From: Caccovicinus sp051878975
GTDB taxonomy: Bacteria; Bacillota; Clostridia; Lachnospirales; Lachnospiraceae
DNA length: 51,127 bases
Direction of reading: 5' to 3'
NCBI GenBank assembly: GCA_051878975.1
Contig: JBJELD010000053.1
Location: 1-51,127, forward strand
In this document: positions 41,754-49,339 of the stretch, in pieces
Layout: each line of letters begins with the position of its first letter
Position numbering within the stretch: position 1 is the first letter of the stretch
Position numbers and translations under genes: made by a program
Notes under the pieces: model-generated
Told to the model about the DNA's origin: nothing
Seen by the model: the letters and a program-made list of their open reading frames with translations, nothing else
Databases searched by the model: none

Positions 41754-41782
41754 ATTATATTAAAAATAGACCACCCTGTCAA
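41754..41782 (-). promoter_or_regulatory. Promoter of the TetR/antiporter operon
   Basis: On the minus strand TTGACA (complement of 41777-41782) and TATAAT (complement of 41754-41759) with a 17-base spacer: a perfect consensus. Such a strong promoter is best explained by repression, presumably by its own TetR product. Confidence 0.85.
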
Positions 41783-41839
41783 TAATTATAATAAAACCGG
41801 ATACATTCGTTTTTGGAATCAGTCGTACCGGAACTGGAA

Positions 41840-41868
41840 TTGATTCCGGCGGTGAAACTGGTTAAAAT
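41840..41868 (+). promoter_or_regulatory. Promoter of the ubiD-ubiX-lpdD operon
   Basis: TTGATT at 41840 and TAAAAT at 41863, 17-base spacer. The inverted repeat GGAATCA/TGATTCC (41815-41847) overlaps the -35 box and could be an operator. Confidence 0.6.
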
Positions 41869-41960
41869 GATGTTGGGGTCAAAAGGTATTTTGCCCTTGG
41901 TATCGTGAAAATTTGATTATGAATGAAATGAAATGAACTGCAGGCTGAAAGGAGGATAAA

Positions 41961-43424
41961 ATGGAAGGAAAAGTAAATGATCTTCGCAGTGCGCTGGAGT
42001 TATTGCAGTCGATGCCGGGACAGCTGATCGAAACGGACGTGGAAGCCGATCCGATGGCGGAAATTTCCGGCGTGTACCGCCATATCGGAGCCGGCGGAAC
42101 CGTGATGCGGCCGACCAGGGAAGGACCGGCCATGATATTTAACAACGTGAAGGGACACCCGGGAACCCGGGTGGCGATCGGGGTGCTTGCCAGCAGAAAA
42201 CGGGTGGCAGCACTTTTAGACACCCGGCCGGAGGAGCTGGGAAAGCTGCTTTACCGGAGTGTGGATCATCCGATTCCTCCGGTGCTGACGGAGGAAAAAC
42301 CGCTGTGCCAGCAGGTGGTACATAAAGCTTCCGATCCGGATTTTGATTTGAATCAGCTGGTTCCGGCTCCGACCAATACACCGGATGATGCCGGACCGTA
42401 CATTACGCTGGGCATGTGCTACGCCACCCATCCAGATACGGGACTCAGCGATGTGACGATCCATCGTCTCTGTATTCAGGGAAAGGATGAGCTGTCCATT
42501 TTCTTTACTCCGGGGGCACGTCATATCGGCGCCATGGCAGAGCGGGCCGAGGAGCTGGGACAGAAGCTTCCGATCTCCATCAGCATCGGCGTAGATCCGG
42601 CGATCGAGATCGGCTCCTGCTTTGAGCCGCCGACTACGCCCTTAGGGTATGATGAGCTGGCTGTGGCTGGTGCGCTGCGGGGAGAGCCGGTCAAGCTGTG
42701 TCAATGTCTGACCGTGAATGAGCGCGCGGTTGCCAATGCAGAGTATGTCATTGAGGGAGAAGTGATTCCGCATGTGCGGGTCCAGGAGGATCAGAACAGT
42801 CATACCGGCTACGCTATGCCGGAATTTCCAGGCTATACCGGTCCGGCCAGCAGCCAGTGCTGGCTGATTAAGGTCACGGCGGTGACGCATCGGGAGAATC
42901 CAATCATGCAGACCTGCATCGGACCAAGTGAGGAGCATGTATCCATGGCCGGGATTCCGACGGAGGCCAGTATTTACGGGATGGTGGAAAAGGCAATGCC
43001 GGGAAGACTTCAAAATGTGTACTGTGCATCGGCAGGCGGCGGAAAATATATGGCGGTTCTCCAGTTTCAGAAGAAAACGGCCAGCGATGAGGGACGTCAG
43101 AGGCAGGCGGCGCTTCTTGCCTTTTCTGCTTTCAGCGAACTGAAGCATGTTTTCCTGGTGGATGAAGATGTGGACTGTTTTGATATGAATGATGTACTTT
43201 GGGCGATGAATACCCGTTTTCAGGGGGACGCGGATATCATTACCATTCCGGGGGTCCGCTGCCATCCGCTGGATCCGTCCAATGATCCGTCCTGTTCACC
43301 TGGTATCCGGGATCACGGAATTGCCTGCAAGACGATCTTCGACTGTACGGTTCCGTACGACCAGAAGGAGCGGTTCCAGAGAGCCAGGTTCCTGGATGTG
43401 GATCCGGCTCACTGGGTGAAGTAA
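41961..43424 (+). CDS. ubiD: UbiD-family decarboxylase (gallate/phenolic-acid type, LpdC-like)
   Basis: This is a prenylated-FMN-dependent (de)carboxylase, 487 residues. The family pattern is seen in RVAIGVLASRKRVAALL, LVPAPTNTPDDAGPYITLGM, ISIGVDPAIEIGSCFEPP and the active-site stretch VRVQEDQNSHTGYAMPEFPG, which resembles bacterial gallate/protocatechuate decarboxylases rather than the ubiquinone-pathway enzyme. GAAAGGAGG precedes ATG 41961. It is followed by UbiX, which makes the cofactor, and an LpdD homologue. In an anaerobe without ubiquinone, decarboxylation of hydroxybenzoates such as gallate from dietary tannins is the most likely role. Confidence 0.92.
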   Translation: MEGKVNDLRSALELLQSMPGQLIETDVEADPMAEISGVYRHIGAGGTVMRPTREGPAMIFNNVKGHPGTRVAIGVLASRKRVAALLDTRPEELGKLLYRSVDHPIPPVLTEEKPLCQQVVHKASDPDFDLNQLVPAPTNTPDDAGPYITLGMCYATHPDTGLSDVTIHRLCIQGKDELSIFFTPGARHIGAMAERAEELGQKLPISISIGVDPAIEIGSCFEPPTTPLGYDELAVAGALRGEPVKLCQCLTVNERAVANAEYVIEGEVIPHVRVQEDQNSHTGYAMPEFPGYTGPASSQCWLIKVTAVTHRENPIMQTCIGPSEEHVSMAGIPTEASIYGMVEKAMPGRLQNVYCASAGGGKYMAVLQFQKKTASDEGRQRQAALLAFSAFSELKHVFLVDEDVDCFDMNDVLWAMNTRFQGDADIITIPGVRCHPLDPSNDPSCSPGIRDHGIACKTIFDCTVPYDQKERFQRARFLDVDPAHWVK

Positions 43425-43467
43425 GAATCAAAAGCAGAAAAGAAAAACGACGGGATGGTGGATAAAC

Positions 43468-44040
43468 ATGGAAAAGAAACGGATTGTAGTAGCAGCTACC
43501 GGTGCAAGTGGGATGCCGGTTCTGGCGGAATGCCTGAAGCTCATCCGGGAAGCGCCGGATTATGAATCCATTCTGATCATGAGCAGCAGCGCAAGGCTGA
43601 CTCTTGCACAGGAAACCGACATGTCGCCAGACGAGCTGGAGGCGCTGGCAAATCGAAGCTGTGCGCCGGAGGAGATCGGCGCGTGTCCGGCCAGCGGTTC
43701 CTACAAAACCGAAGGAATGCTGATCGTGCCCTGCAGTATGAAGACTGTGGCAGGCATCTGCAGCGGCTATGCAGATAACCTGATTCTCCGGGCGGCGGAT
43801 GTGACCATAAAAGAGCAGAGAAAGCTGGTGCTGGCTGCCAGGGAGACGCCGCTCAGCGCGATCCATCTGCGGAATCTCCGGGAGCTGGCCATGCTTCCCG
43901 GAGTTCGCATTATCCCGCCGATGATGACCTTTTATCACCGGCCGAACACCATAGAGGAAATGGTGTATCACATTGCGGCCAGGCTGGTGGAGCCGTTTGG
44001 AATCGAGGCAAAGGAGTATCGCAGATGGACTGGATTATAG
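43468..44040 (+). CDS. ubiX: UbiX flavin prenyltransferase
   Basis: This enzyme makes prenylated FMN from FMN and dimethylallyl phosphate, the cofactor of the UbiD protein encoded just upstream. The 190-residue protein starts KRIVVAATGASGMPVLAECL, with a FMN-binding G-A-S-G loop. It has VPCSMKTVAGICSGYADNLI, KLVLAARETPLSAIHLRNL and IIPPMMTFYHRPNTIEEMV, all typical. GGGATGGTGG precedes the start. The last 16 bases overlap the lpdD gene. Confidence 0.96.
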   Translation: MEKKRIVVAATGASGMPVLAECLKLIREAPDYESILIMSSSARLTLAQETDMSPDELEALANRSCAPEEIGACPASGSYKTEGMLIVPCSMKTVAGICSGYADNLILRAADVTIKEQRKLVLAARETPLSAIHLRNLRELAMLPGVRIIPPMMTFYHRPNTIEEMVYHIAARLVEPFGIEAKEYRRWTGL

Positions 44041-44450
44041 AAAAGGAGCGTGCCGGCATCCGGGTCCGGGCGGAAATCACCCGCCTGGGAACGGATTATC
44101 AGATTCTGCTTCAGGGCGGAGAGCGGCCTCATATTGGCTGTACCGTTCTGGCGGTTCCGCGGCCTTCTCTCACTGGAGACGGAAGGGTCAGCAGCACCGC
44201 TTCCGTACTGAATGTAACCGGGCATAAGGATGAAGTACTGTGCCGCACACTGGCTGAGCAGGTTTCTGCCGGGAAAGAAGCGGTGGTGGTCTGCAGCGGC
44301 GGTGTCCATATGGACGGCATTACTGCAGAGCAGATCCGGGAAGTGACAGAGCTGGTTCAGAGTCTGGCCGAGGAAATTGTGGCGGGAGAGCCGGAAATAC
44401 AGAAACGTGCAGCAGGAGACCGGGCACGCAGGAGGAGCCAAAATGAGTGA
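44025..44450 (+). CDS. lpdD: Prenylated-flavin chaperone LpdD-like protein
   Basis: This small accessory protein of 141 residues is of the LpdD type, found beside UbiD/UbiX-type phenolic-acid decarboxylases. Visible features are an opening antiparallel sheet (RAEITRLGTDYQILLQGGER), GCTVLAVPRPSLTGDG, TASVLNVTGHKDEVLCRTLA and the well-conserved VVCSGGVHMDGITAEQI. It overlaps ubiX. The role assigned to the family is helping with loading or maturation of the prenylated-flavin decarboxylase; I infer the same here from the gene order. Confidence 0.85.
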   Translation: MDWIIEKERAGIRVRAEITRLGTDYQILLQGGERPHIGCTVLAVPRPSLTGDGRVSSTASVLNVTGHKDEVLCRTLAEQVSAGKEAVVVCSGGVHMDGITAEQIREVTELVQSLAEEIVAGEPEIQKRAAGDRARRRSQNE

Positions 44451-44704
44451 CAAGCTGATATGTGATGACGATGGACTATATAGAGGACTGCCGTGCAGAG
44501 AAGGCACAGCATGTTCGTATCCGCCACGGAGCGGTGGACCGGGATACCTCGCTGGCCATTTCCGCCATGCTGACAGCAAAGCTTCAGAATCAGGGAATTG
44601 ATGCGGAGCTGGCTTATCCATGGGGAATTCCGCATGCAGGGGACTATGATCTGGAGGAGCTGTTTGACTGGATCGATGCGGTCTGCCGTGTTTGGCATAC
44701 CTGA
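44443..44704 (+). pseudogene. Broken esterase (tannase/feruloyl-esterase-like alpha/beta hydrolase) remnant
   Basis: An ATG at 44443 after GGAGGAG starts a frame MSDKLICDDDGLY that soon loses sense. In another frame (from about 44462) DYIEDCRAEKAQHVRIRHGA, VDRDTSLAISAMLTAKLQNQ and PWGIPHAGDYDLEELFDWID match the C-terminal end of tannase/feruloyl-esterase-like hydrolases, including the catalytic-Asp (VDRDT) and His (PHAGDYD) segments. The nucleophile half is missing. A large deletion with a frame change is the simplest explanation. Its place beside a gallate-type decarboxylase fits an ester-cleaving partner. Confidence 0.65.
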
Positions 44705-44752
44705 ACTTAGTGGCGCCCGTCCGGCGGCAGGATTTTCATAGAAAGCAGTCAA

Positions 44753-44806
44753 AAAAAGGCTGACGCACCTATGATTTTTCACTCATAAATGCGGCAGCCT
44801 TTTTCT
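44753..44806. terminator. Bidirectional terminator between the ubiD cluster and the DtxR gene
   Basis: AAAAAGGCTG pairs with CAGCCTTTTT around a long, partly paired loop. A and T tracts on the two sides suit termination in both directions. Confidence 0.8.
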
Positions 44807-44816
44807 GCGGAAAATC

Positions 44817-45188
44817 TTATTCCTGATGAAGTTCAATAAATCGTTTCATGGCGTTAAAGCTTTCTTCGCTGATCTGATGTTCCATGTTGCAGGCATCTGC
44901 AAGAGCCGTTTTTTCAGGAACACCCAGAGAAATCAGCCAGTTCGAGATGACGGTGTGCCGTTCGTAAATGCTGGATGCGATGCGCAGACCGGCCTCGGTG
45001 AGCGTGATAAAGCCCGCGGAACTTACTTCAATATAACCCTTTCCACGAAGGTTTTTCATTGCAACACTGACACTTGGTTTTGAATAATTCAGTTCCACGG
45101 CAATATCGATCGAACGGACTACCGGAAGTTTTTTGCTTAAGATGAGAATGGTCTCCAGATAATCTTCTGCGGATTCGTTGCCGTGCAT
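44817..45188 (-). CDS. DtxR/MntR-type metal-dependent regulator
   Basis: This is a short iron- or manganese-responsive regulator of 123 residues. The N-terminal winged helix-turn-helix has NESAEDYLETILILSKK and IAVELNYSKPSVSVAMKNL. A dimerisation/metal-binding segment follows with ERHTVISNWLISLGV, ACNMEHQISEESFNAM and a final helix. There is no SH3-like third domain. AGGGGAGGG precedes the ATG on the minus strand. It is divergent from the feo operon and probably represses it when iron is plentiful. Confidence 0.92.
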   Translation of the reverse strand: MHGNESAEDYLETILILSKKLPVVRSIDIAVELNYSKPSVSVAMKNLRGKGYIEVSSAGFITLTEAGLRIASSIYERHTVISNWLISLGVPEKTALADACNMEHQISEESFNAMKRFIELHQE

Positions 45189-45316
45189 AAATAGCCCTCC
45201 CCTGGTTGGTATGGACGAAATCGTCTGCTAATCATTATAACATTCACTTTTGGGAAAAACAAGGATGAATTCATAATAACAAGGGCATTATTGAGAAAAA
45301 AACATCAATAAAGTTA

Positions 45317-45345
45317 TTGACACGCAACAAAAGTAAGAATATACT
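45317..45345 (+). promoter_or_regulatory. Promoter of the feo operon
   Basis: TTGACA at 45317 and TATACT at 45340, 17-base spacer. The predicted start site is near 45352, just before a Fur/DtxR-like box. Confidence 0.85.
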
Positions 45346-45360
45346 AACTACGAAAAGAAT

Positions 45361-45379
45361 GAAAATGATTATCAATAAA
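45361..45379 (+). promoter_or_regulatory. Fur/DtxR-like iron operator
   Basis: GAAAATGATTATCAATAAA agrees with most positions of the canonical Fur box core (AATGATNATCA). It lies immediately downstream of the start site of the feo promoter, where binding would block transcription. Confidence 0.6.
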
Positions 45380-45395
45380 AGAAAGCAGGTGGGTT

Positions 45396-45608
45396 ATGAT
45401 GCCTTTATCTATGGCGGAGACCGGAAGAATGAATCAGATCAAGAAGGTCGGAGGGAAAGAAGAAACCAGACGTTTTTTAGAAAGCCTGGGCTTTGTTGTC
45501 GGTGGATTTGTAACCGTTATCTCAGAGATTAACGGAAACCTGATTGTCAATGTAAAGGAATCCCGCGTGGCGATCGACAAGGAAATGGCAAGCAAAATTA
45601 TGGTTTAG
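45396..45608 (+). CDS. feoA: FeoA-family protein (first copy)
   Basis: This small SH3-like protein of 70 residues helps FeoB in ferrous iron uptake. It contains KEETRRFLESLGFVVGGFVT and ends VNVKESRVAIDKEMASKIMV, the FeoA pattern. Two ATGs (45396 and 45399) lie after CAGGTGGG. A second FeoA gene starts 12 bases after its stop; two FeoA genes before FeoB are common in Clostridia. Confidence 0.92.
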   Translation: MMPLSMAETGRMNQIKKVGGKEETRRFLESLGFVVGGFVTVISEINGNLIVNVKESRVAIDKEMASKIMV

Positions 45609-45619
45609 GAGGAAAGAGT

Positions 45620-45841
45620 ATGGCAACATTGCGTGATGTAAAATGCGGAGAGACCGTAAAAGTCGTGAAGCTCCGTGGCGAGGGCGCGGTAAAACGCCGG
45701 ATCATGGACATGGGAATTACGAAGGGTACGGAGGTTTTCGTCCGCAAGGTAGCGCCTCTCGGTGATCCCATCGAAGTAACGGTCCGCGGATATGAACTGT
45801 CTCTGCGCAAGGCGGATGCGGAAATGATCGAGGTACAGTAA
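45620..45841 (+). CDS. feoA: FeoA-family protein (second copy)
   Basis: A 73-residue FeoA with LRDVKCGETVKVVKLRGEGA, KRRIMDMGITKGTEVFVRKV and VRGYELSLRKADAEMIEV, closer to the canonical FeoA pattern than the first copy. TAGGAGGAAAG precedes the start. It is a cytoplasmic partner of FeoB. Confidence 0.94.
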   Translation: MATLRDVKCGETVKVVKLRGEGAVKRRIMDMGITKGTEVFVRKVAPLGDPIEVTVRGYELSLRKADAEMIEVQ

Positions 45842-45929
45842 CGAATTTTTGATCATTATTTTTTTACTGAAAGGTTAGGCAAAACTAAAATCAGTTACAA
45901 GTAAAAAACTTGGGAAAAGGAAAGGAATC

Positions 45930-48104
45930 ATGAGAGTAAAAATTGCATTGGCTGGAAATCCAAACAGCGGAAAAACCACATTATTTAATGCATTGACCGG
46001 CTCTAATCAGTTTGTGGGAAACTGGCCGGGCGTAACGGTTGAGAAGAAAGAAGGAAAGCTGAAAGGTCATACCAGCAAGGAGGATGAAGCGATTCTGGTA
46101 GATCTTCCTGGTATCTATTCCCTGTCTCCGTATACGCTGGAGGAGGTTGTATCCAGAAACTTCCTGGTAGGAGAGCGTCCGGACGCAATCATCAACATCA
46201 TTGACGGAACGAACCTGGAGCGGAATCTGTATCTGACGACTCAGCTGACGGAACTGGGAATTCCGGTTATCATTGCGGTAAACATGATGGACCTGGTGAG
46301 AAAGAACGGCGAGGAGTTAAACATCGACCGTCTGTCTCAGGACGTGGGCTGCAAGGTCGTGGAGATTTCTGCATTAAAGGGCGAGGGCATTGAGCAGCTG
46401 GCAGAGCGTGCGGTTGCTATGGCAAGAAGCGGAAAGAAAGCAGTGCCGGCCCACAGCTTTGAGGGATGCGTGGAGCATGCGATCGCGCACATTGAGGAGG
46501 CGATCAGCGGAATTGTGGAGCCAAGCATGGAGCGCTGGTATGCGATCAAGCTGTTTGAGCGGGATTCCAAGGTTCAGGAGAGTCTGAATCTGGAGGAGAA
46601 GCTTCTGGCCCATATTGAAGCGGATATCGCGGCATGCGAGAAGGAGATGGATGACGATGCAGAGAGCATCATCACCGGAGAGCGCTATAATTACATAAGC
46701 AACATCATCGAGGACTGCTACAAGAAGCGGGTAAAACAGCAGATGTCCATTTCTGACAAAATCGACCGGATTGTGACGAACCGTTTCCTGGCGCTTCCGA
46801 TTTTCGCGGTGATCATGTACATCGTATATTATGTATCAGTTACAACGGTCGGCGCATTCCTGACAGACTGGACCAATGATACGTTGTTTGGCGAGTGGAT
46901 CATTCCTGGTGCACAGGGCGCTCTGGAAGCCATCGGCTGTGCTGACTGGCTGACCGGCCTTCTGGTTGATGGTATTATCAGCGGCGTCGGCGCGGTACTT
47001 GGCTTTGTACCGCAGATGCTGGTCCTGTTTGCATTTCTTGCATTTTTGGAGTCCTGCGGCTACATGGCCAGAATTGCCTTCATTATGGACCGTATTTTCC
47101 GTAAGTTCGGTCTTTCCGGAAAGTCCTTTATCCCGATGCTGATCGGCACCGGCTGTGGTGTTCCGGGAATCATGGCTTCCAGAACCATTGAGAATGACCG
47201 TGACCGCAAGATGACGATTATGACCACGACCTTTATCCCGTGCGGAGCAAAGCTTCCGATCATTGCCCTGATTGCAGGCGCGCTGTTCGGCGGTGCTTCC
47301 TGGGTAGCGCCAAGCGCATATTTCGTTGGAATTGCAGCGATTATCTGCTCCGGTATCATTTTAAAGAAGACCAGGATGTTTGCAGGCGATCCGGCTCCTT
47401 TCGTAATGGAGCTTCCGGCTTACCACATGCCTACCATTGAGAACGTGCTGAGAAGCATGTGGGAGCGTGGCTGGTCCTTTATCAAGAAGGCTGGTACGAT
47501 CATCCTGCTGTCCACCATTTTCGTATGGTTTGCACAGAGCTTCGGAATGGAAGGCGGAAGCTTCTGTATGGTAGAAGATATGAACAACAGCCTTCTGGCA
47601 GCAATTGGCTCTGCAATTGCCTGGATCTTTACTCCACTTGGCTGGGGCGACTGGAAGGCAGCTGTGGCAGCCATTACCGGTTTGGTAGCGAAGGAAAATG
47701 TAGTAGGTACCTTCGGTATCCTGTACGGCTTCGGTGAAGTGGCAGAGGATGGCGCTGAGATCTGGGGATCTCTGGCCGGCTCCATGACGCAGGCTGCAGC
47801 ATATTCCTTCCTGGTATTCAATCTGCTGTGCGCACCGTGCTTTGCAGCAATGGGTGCAATCAAGCGGGAAATGAACAATGCAAAGTGGTTCTGGTATGCA
47901 ATCGGTTATCAGACCGTGCTGGCTTATGCGGTTTCTCTCTGCATTTACCAGATCGGCACGCTGATTACTACGGGTGCATTCGGAATCGGAACGATTGCAG
48001 CGGCTGTTCTGATTGGTCTGTTTATCTATCTGCTGGTTCGTCCGTATAAAGAGAGCCAGAATCTGACCGTAGTAAGAAGCGTGCAGGGCAAGCTCAGCGC
48101 ATAA
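45930..48104 (+). CDS. feoB: Ferrous iron transporter FeoB
   Basis: This is the membrane GTPase for ferrous iron uptake, 724 residues. The N-terminal G domain has G1 GNPNSGKTTLFNALTG, the switch motif VGNWPGVTVEKKEG, G3 DLPGIYSLS and G4 VNMMD. The helical GDI-like segment is followed by two Gate domains with about 9-11 membrane segments. MLIGTGCGVPGIMASRTIEN, and ITGLVAKENVVGTFG match the conserved Gate cysteine and helix. The ATG follows AAAGGAAAGG. It is preceded by two feoA genes and followed by a small Cys-rich FeoB-associated peptide gene, a typical clostridial feo operon. Confidence 0.97.
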   Translation: MRVKIALAGNPNSGKTTLFNALTGSNQFVGNWPGVTVEKKEGKLKGHTSKEDEAILVDLPGIYSLSPYTLEEVVSRNFLVGERPDAIINIIDGTNLERNLYLTTQLTELGIPVIIAVNMMDLVRKNGEELNIDRLSQDVGCKVVEISALKGEGIEQLAERAVAMARSGKKAVPAHSFEGCVEHAIAHIEEAISGIVEPSMERWYAIKLFERDSKVQESLNLEEKLLAHIEADIAACEKEMDDDAESIITGERYNYISNIIEDCYKKRVKQQMSISDKIDRIVTNRFLALPIFAVIMYIVYYVSVTTVGAFLTDWTNDTLFGEWIIPGAQGALEAIGCADWLTGLLVDGIISGVGAVLGFVPQMLVLFAFLAFLESCGYMARIAFIMDRIFRKFGLSGKSFIPMLIGTGCGVPGIMASRTIENDRDRKMTIMTTTFIPCGAKLPIIALIAGALFGGASWVAPSAYFVGIAAIICSGIILKKTRMFAGDPAPFVMELPAYHMPTIENVLRSMWERGWSFIKKAGTIILLSTIFVWFAQSFGMEGGSFCMVEDMNNSLLAAIGSAIAWIFTPLGWGDWKAAVAAITGLVAKENVVGTFGILYGFGEVAEDGAEIWGSLAGSMTQAAAYSFLVFNLLCAPCFAAMGAIKREMNNAKWFWYAIGYQTVLAYAVSLCIYQIGTLITTGAFGIGTIAAAVLIGLFIYLLVRPYKESQNLTVVRSVQGKLSA

Positions 48105-48164
48105 ATGGAGATCGATGCCGGCAAGCCGGCGCAGTGAGAGAACAGGAAACGAGGAGGTGTCAGT

Positions 48165-48302
48165 ATGGGAACTGCAGTAGGAATTGTCATATTGGCTATT
48201 GTAGTAGGCGCGGCAGTGCGAAGCATGGTAAAGGATAAAAAAGCCGGGAAGTCCTTACAGTGCGGGCAGGATTGCAAACACTGCGGCGGGCACTGCCATT
48301 AA
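48165..48302 (+). CDS. FeoB-associated Cys-rich membrane peptide
   Basis: This 45-residue peptide has one N-terminal membrane helix (AVGIVILAIVVGAAV), a Lys-rich turn, and a Cys/His tail CGQDCKHCGGHCH able to bind metal. The ATG at 48165 follows GAGGAGGTG. Such peptides commonly follow FeoB and may occupy the place of FeoC. It is too short to have been obvious without the context. Confidence 0.9.
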   Translation: MGTAVGIVILAIVVGAAVRSMVKDKKAGKSLQCGQDCKHCGGHCH

Positions 48303-48353
48303 CCGAAAGCCGGCAAAGCTTTGAACAGAAGAGATCCGATTCCCGGTACAGAA

Positions 48354-48806
48354 ATGAATCAAAAGGAGCTTCAGCAGTATTGTGCAGCAGATATGGAGAA
48401 AGAGCTGATTTATGAACGCCTGAAAAAGAAGGGCTGCAGGATTACCCGGCAGAGAGAGATCCTGATCGATATGATTCTGAAGGAAGATTTCATGAACTGC
48501 AAGGAGATTTATTACCAGGCAGTGAAAAAGCTTCCGAAAATCGGAATGGCGACTATCTACCGTACCGTCAGCGCATTGGAGGAGATCGGCGCCCTGCACA
48601 AACAGAACATTTACCGTTTAAAGAGACAGGAGGCTGTGGAAGCAGAGGAATGTCTGGTTCAGCTGGAAGACGATACCCTGATCAAGCTGGATGCATACTC
48701 CCTGAATCAGGTGATTGAAAAGGGCATGCAGCACAGTGGTTATCTGAATGGTCAGCATGTAAGGACGGTACTGGTAAAAAAGGGCGAGATGGAGATTATG
48801 GAATAA
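48354..48806 (+). CDS. Divergent Fur-family regulator
   Basis: The 150-residue protein has the Fur winged-helix DNA-binding region: YERLKKKGCRITRQREILID, NCKEIYYQAVKKLPKIGMAT and IYRTVSALEEIGAL. The C-terminal half (EECLVQLEDDTLIKLDAYSL onward) lacks the usual His-rich and CxxC metal sites of Fur/Zur/PerR. Start is uncertain: ATG 48354 has no good ribosome-binding site, while TTG 48321 and ATG 48393 are alternatives. It lies in the feo region, so it could regulate iron genes, but without normal metal ligands its signal is unclear. Confidence 0.8.
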   Translation: MNQKELQQYCAADMEKELIYERLKKKGCRITRQREILIDMILKEDFMNCKEIYYQAVKKLPKIGMATIYRTVSALEEIGALHKQNIYRLKRQEAVEAEECLVQLEDDTLIKLDAYSLNQVIEKGMQHSGYLNGQHVRTVLVKKGEMEIME

Positions 48807-48860
48807 CATTTTGCAGAAACGCTTTTGCAGATCTGTTTTAGAAAGAACAGGAGGGATCCT

Positions 48861-49220
48861 ATGGCTACGGCTGTGATTTTATTAATTTTGCTTGTAATCT
48901 GCATATTCGGACTTCGGAGCACCTTAAAGCGGATCGCCTACGGCTGCTGTGGAAGCGGACAGGATGCCGTGAAACGGATTCCGTGCAGGGACCGCGACCG
49001 GTCGCACTATCCGTATCACTGTGTCATCGCCGTGGAGGGGATGAGCTGCGCAAACTGCGCGAGGCGCGTGGAGAATGCGTTTCATGAGTCGGACAATTTT
49101 TATGCGAAGGTGGACTTAAAGAAAAAGCAGGTAGAGGTTTATATGAAAGAGGAGATTCCGGAGAGAGAGATGAAACGGATCATCAGCCGGGCCGGTTATA
49201 CGCCGGGAGAAGTGCATTGA
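48861..49220 (+). CDS. Membrane-anchored HMA-domain protein
   Basis: The 119-residue protein has an N-terminal membrane helix (AVILLILLVICIFGL), a Cys-containing segment YGCCGSG, and a heavy-metal-associated domain with the metal-binding pair in EGMSCANCARRVENAF. It is not a P-type ATPase. GGAGGG precedes the ATG. It could pass copper or another soft metal at the membrane; the link with ferrous iron uptake is only positional. Confidence 0.85.
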   Translation: MATAVILLILLVICIFGLRSTLKRIAYGCCGSGQDAVKRIPCRDRDRSHYPYHCVIAVEGMSCANCARRVENAFHESDNFYAKVDLKKKQVEVYMKEEIPEREMKRIISRAGYTPGEVH

Positions 49221-49245
49221 CAGCAGTACCGGATTTTCGTATAAT
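49217..49245 (+). promoter_or_regulatory. Consensus promoter truncated from its gene by the IS element
   Basis: TTGACA at 49217 (overlapping the HMA gene stop) and TATAAT at 49240 have a 17-base spacer. The left end of the insertion sequence is at 49252, essentially at the expected transcription start, so the gene it once served has been separated from it. Confidence 0.75.
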
Positions 49246-49251
49246 CCTGTC

Positions 49252-49277
49252 TTTGACAGTTGGCTAAAGAAAAAACC
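49252..49277 (+). repeat. Left terminal inverted repeat of the IS element
   Basis: It starts TTTGACAGTTG and matches the reverse complement of 51021-51046 at 21 of 26 positions. Confidence 0.85.
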
Positions 49278-49317
49278 GCTGTATCCCTTGTATTTACTGG
49301 GCTACAGCGATTTTTTT
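49271..49317. terminator. Terminator at the left end of the IS element
   Basis: CGCTGTA-TCCC pairs with GGGC-TACAGCG, with A tracts on the left and T tracts on the right, so it works in both directions. It ends transposase transcription and would also stop read-through from the promoter at 49217. Confidence 0.8.
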
Positions 49318-49339
49318 CCTTGTCACGGAGTATAGTAAT

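Noticed and set aside
45317..45532. A 71-codon frame overlapping the feo promoter and the first feoA
   Set aside because: It would start inside the -35 box of the feo promoter and overlaps feoA in another frame; FeoA is clearly the real product.
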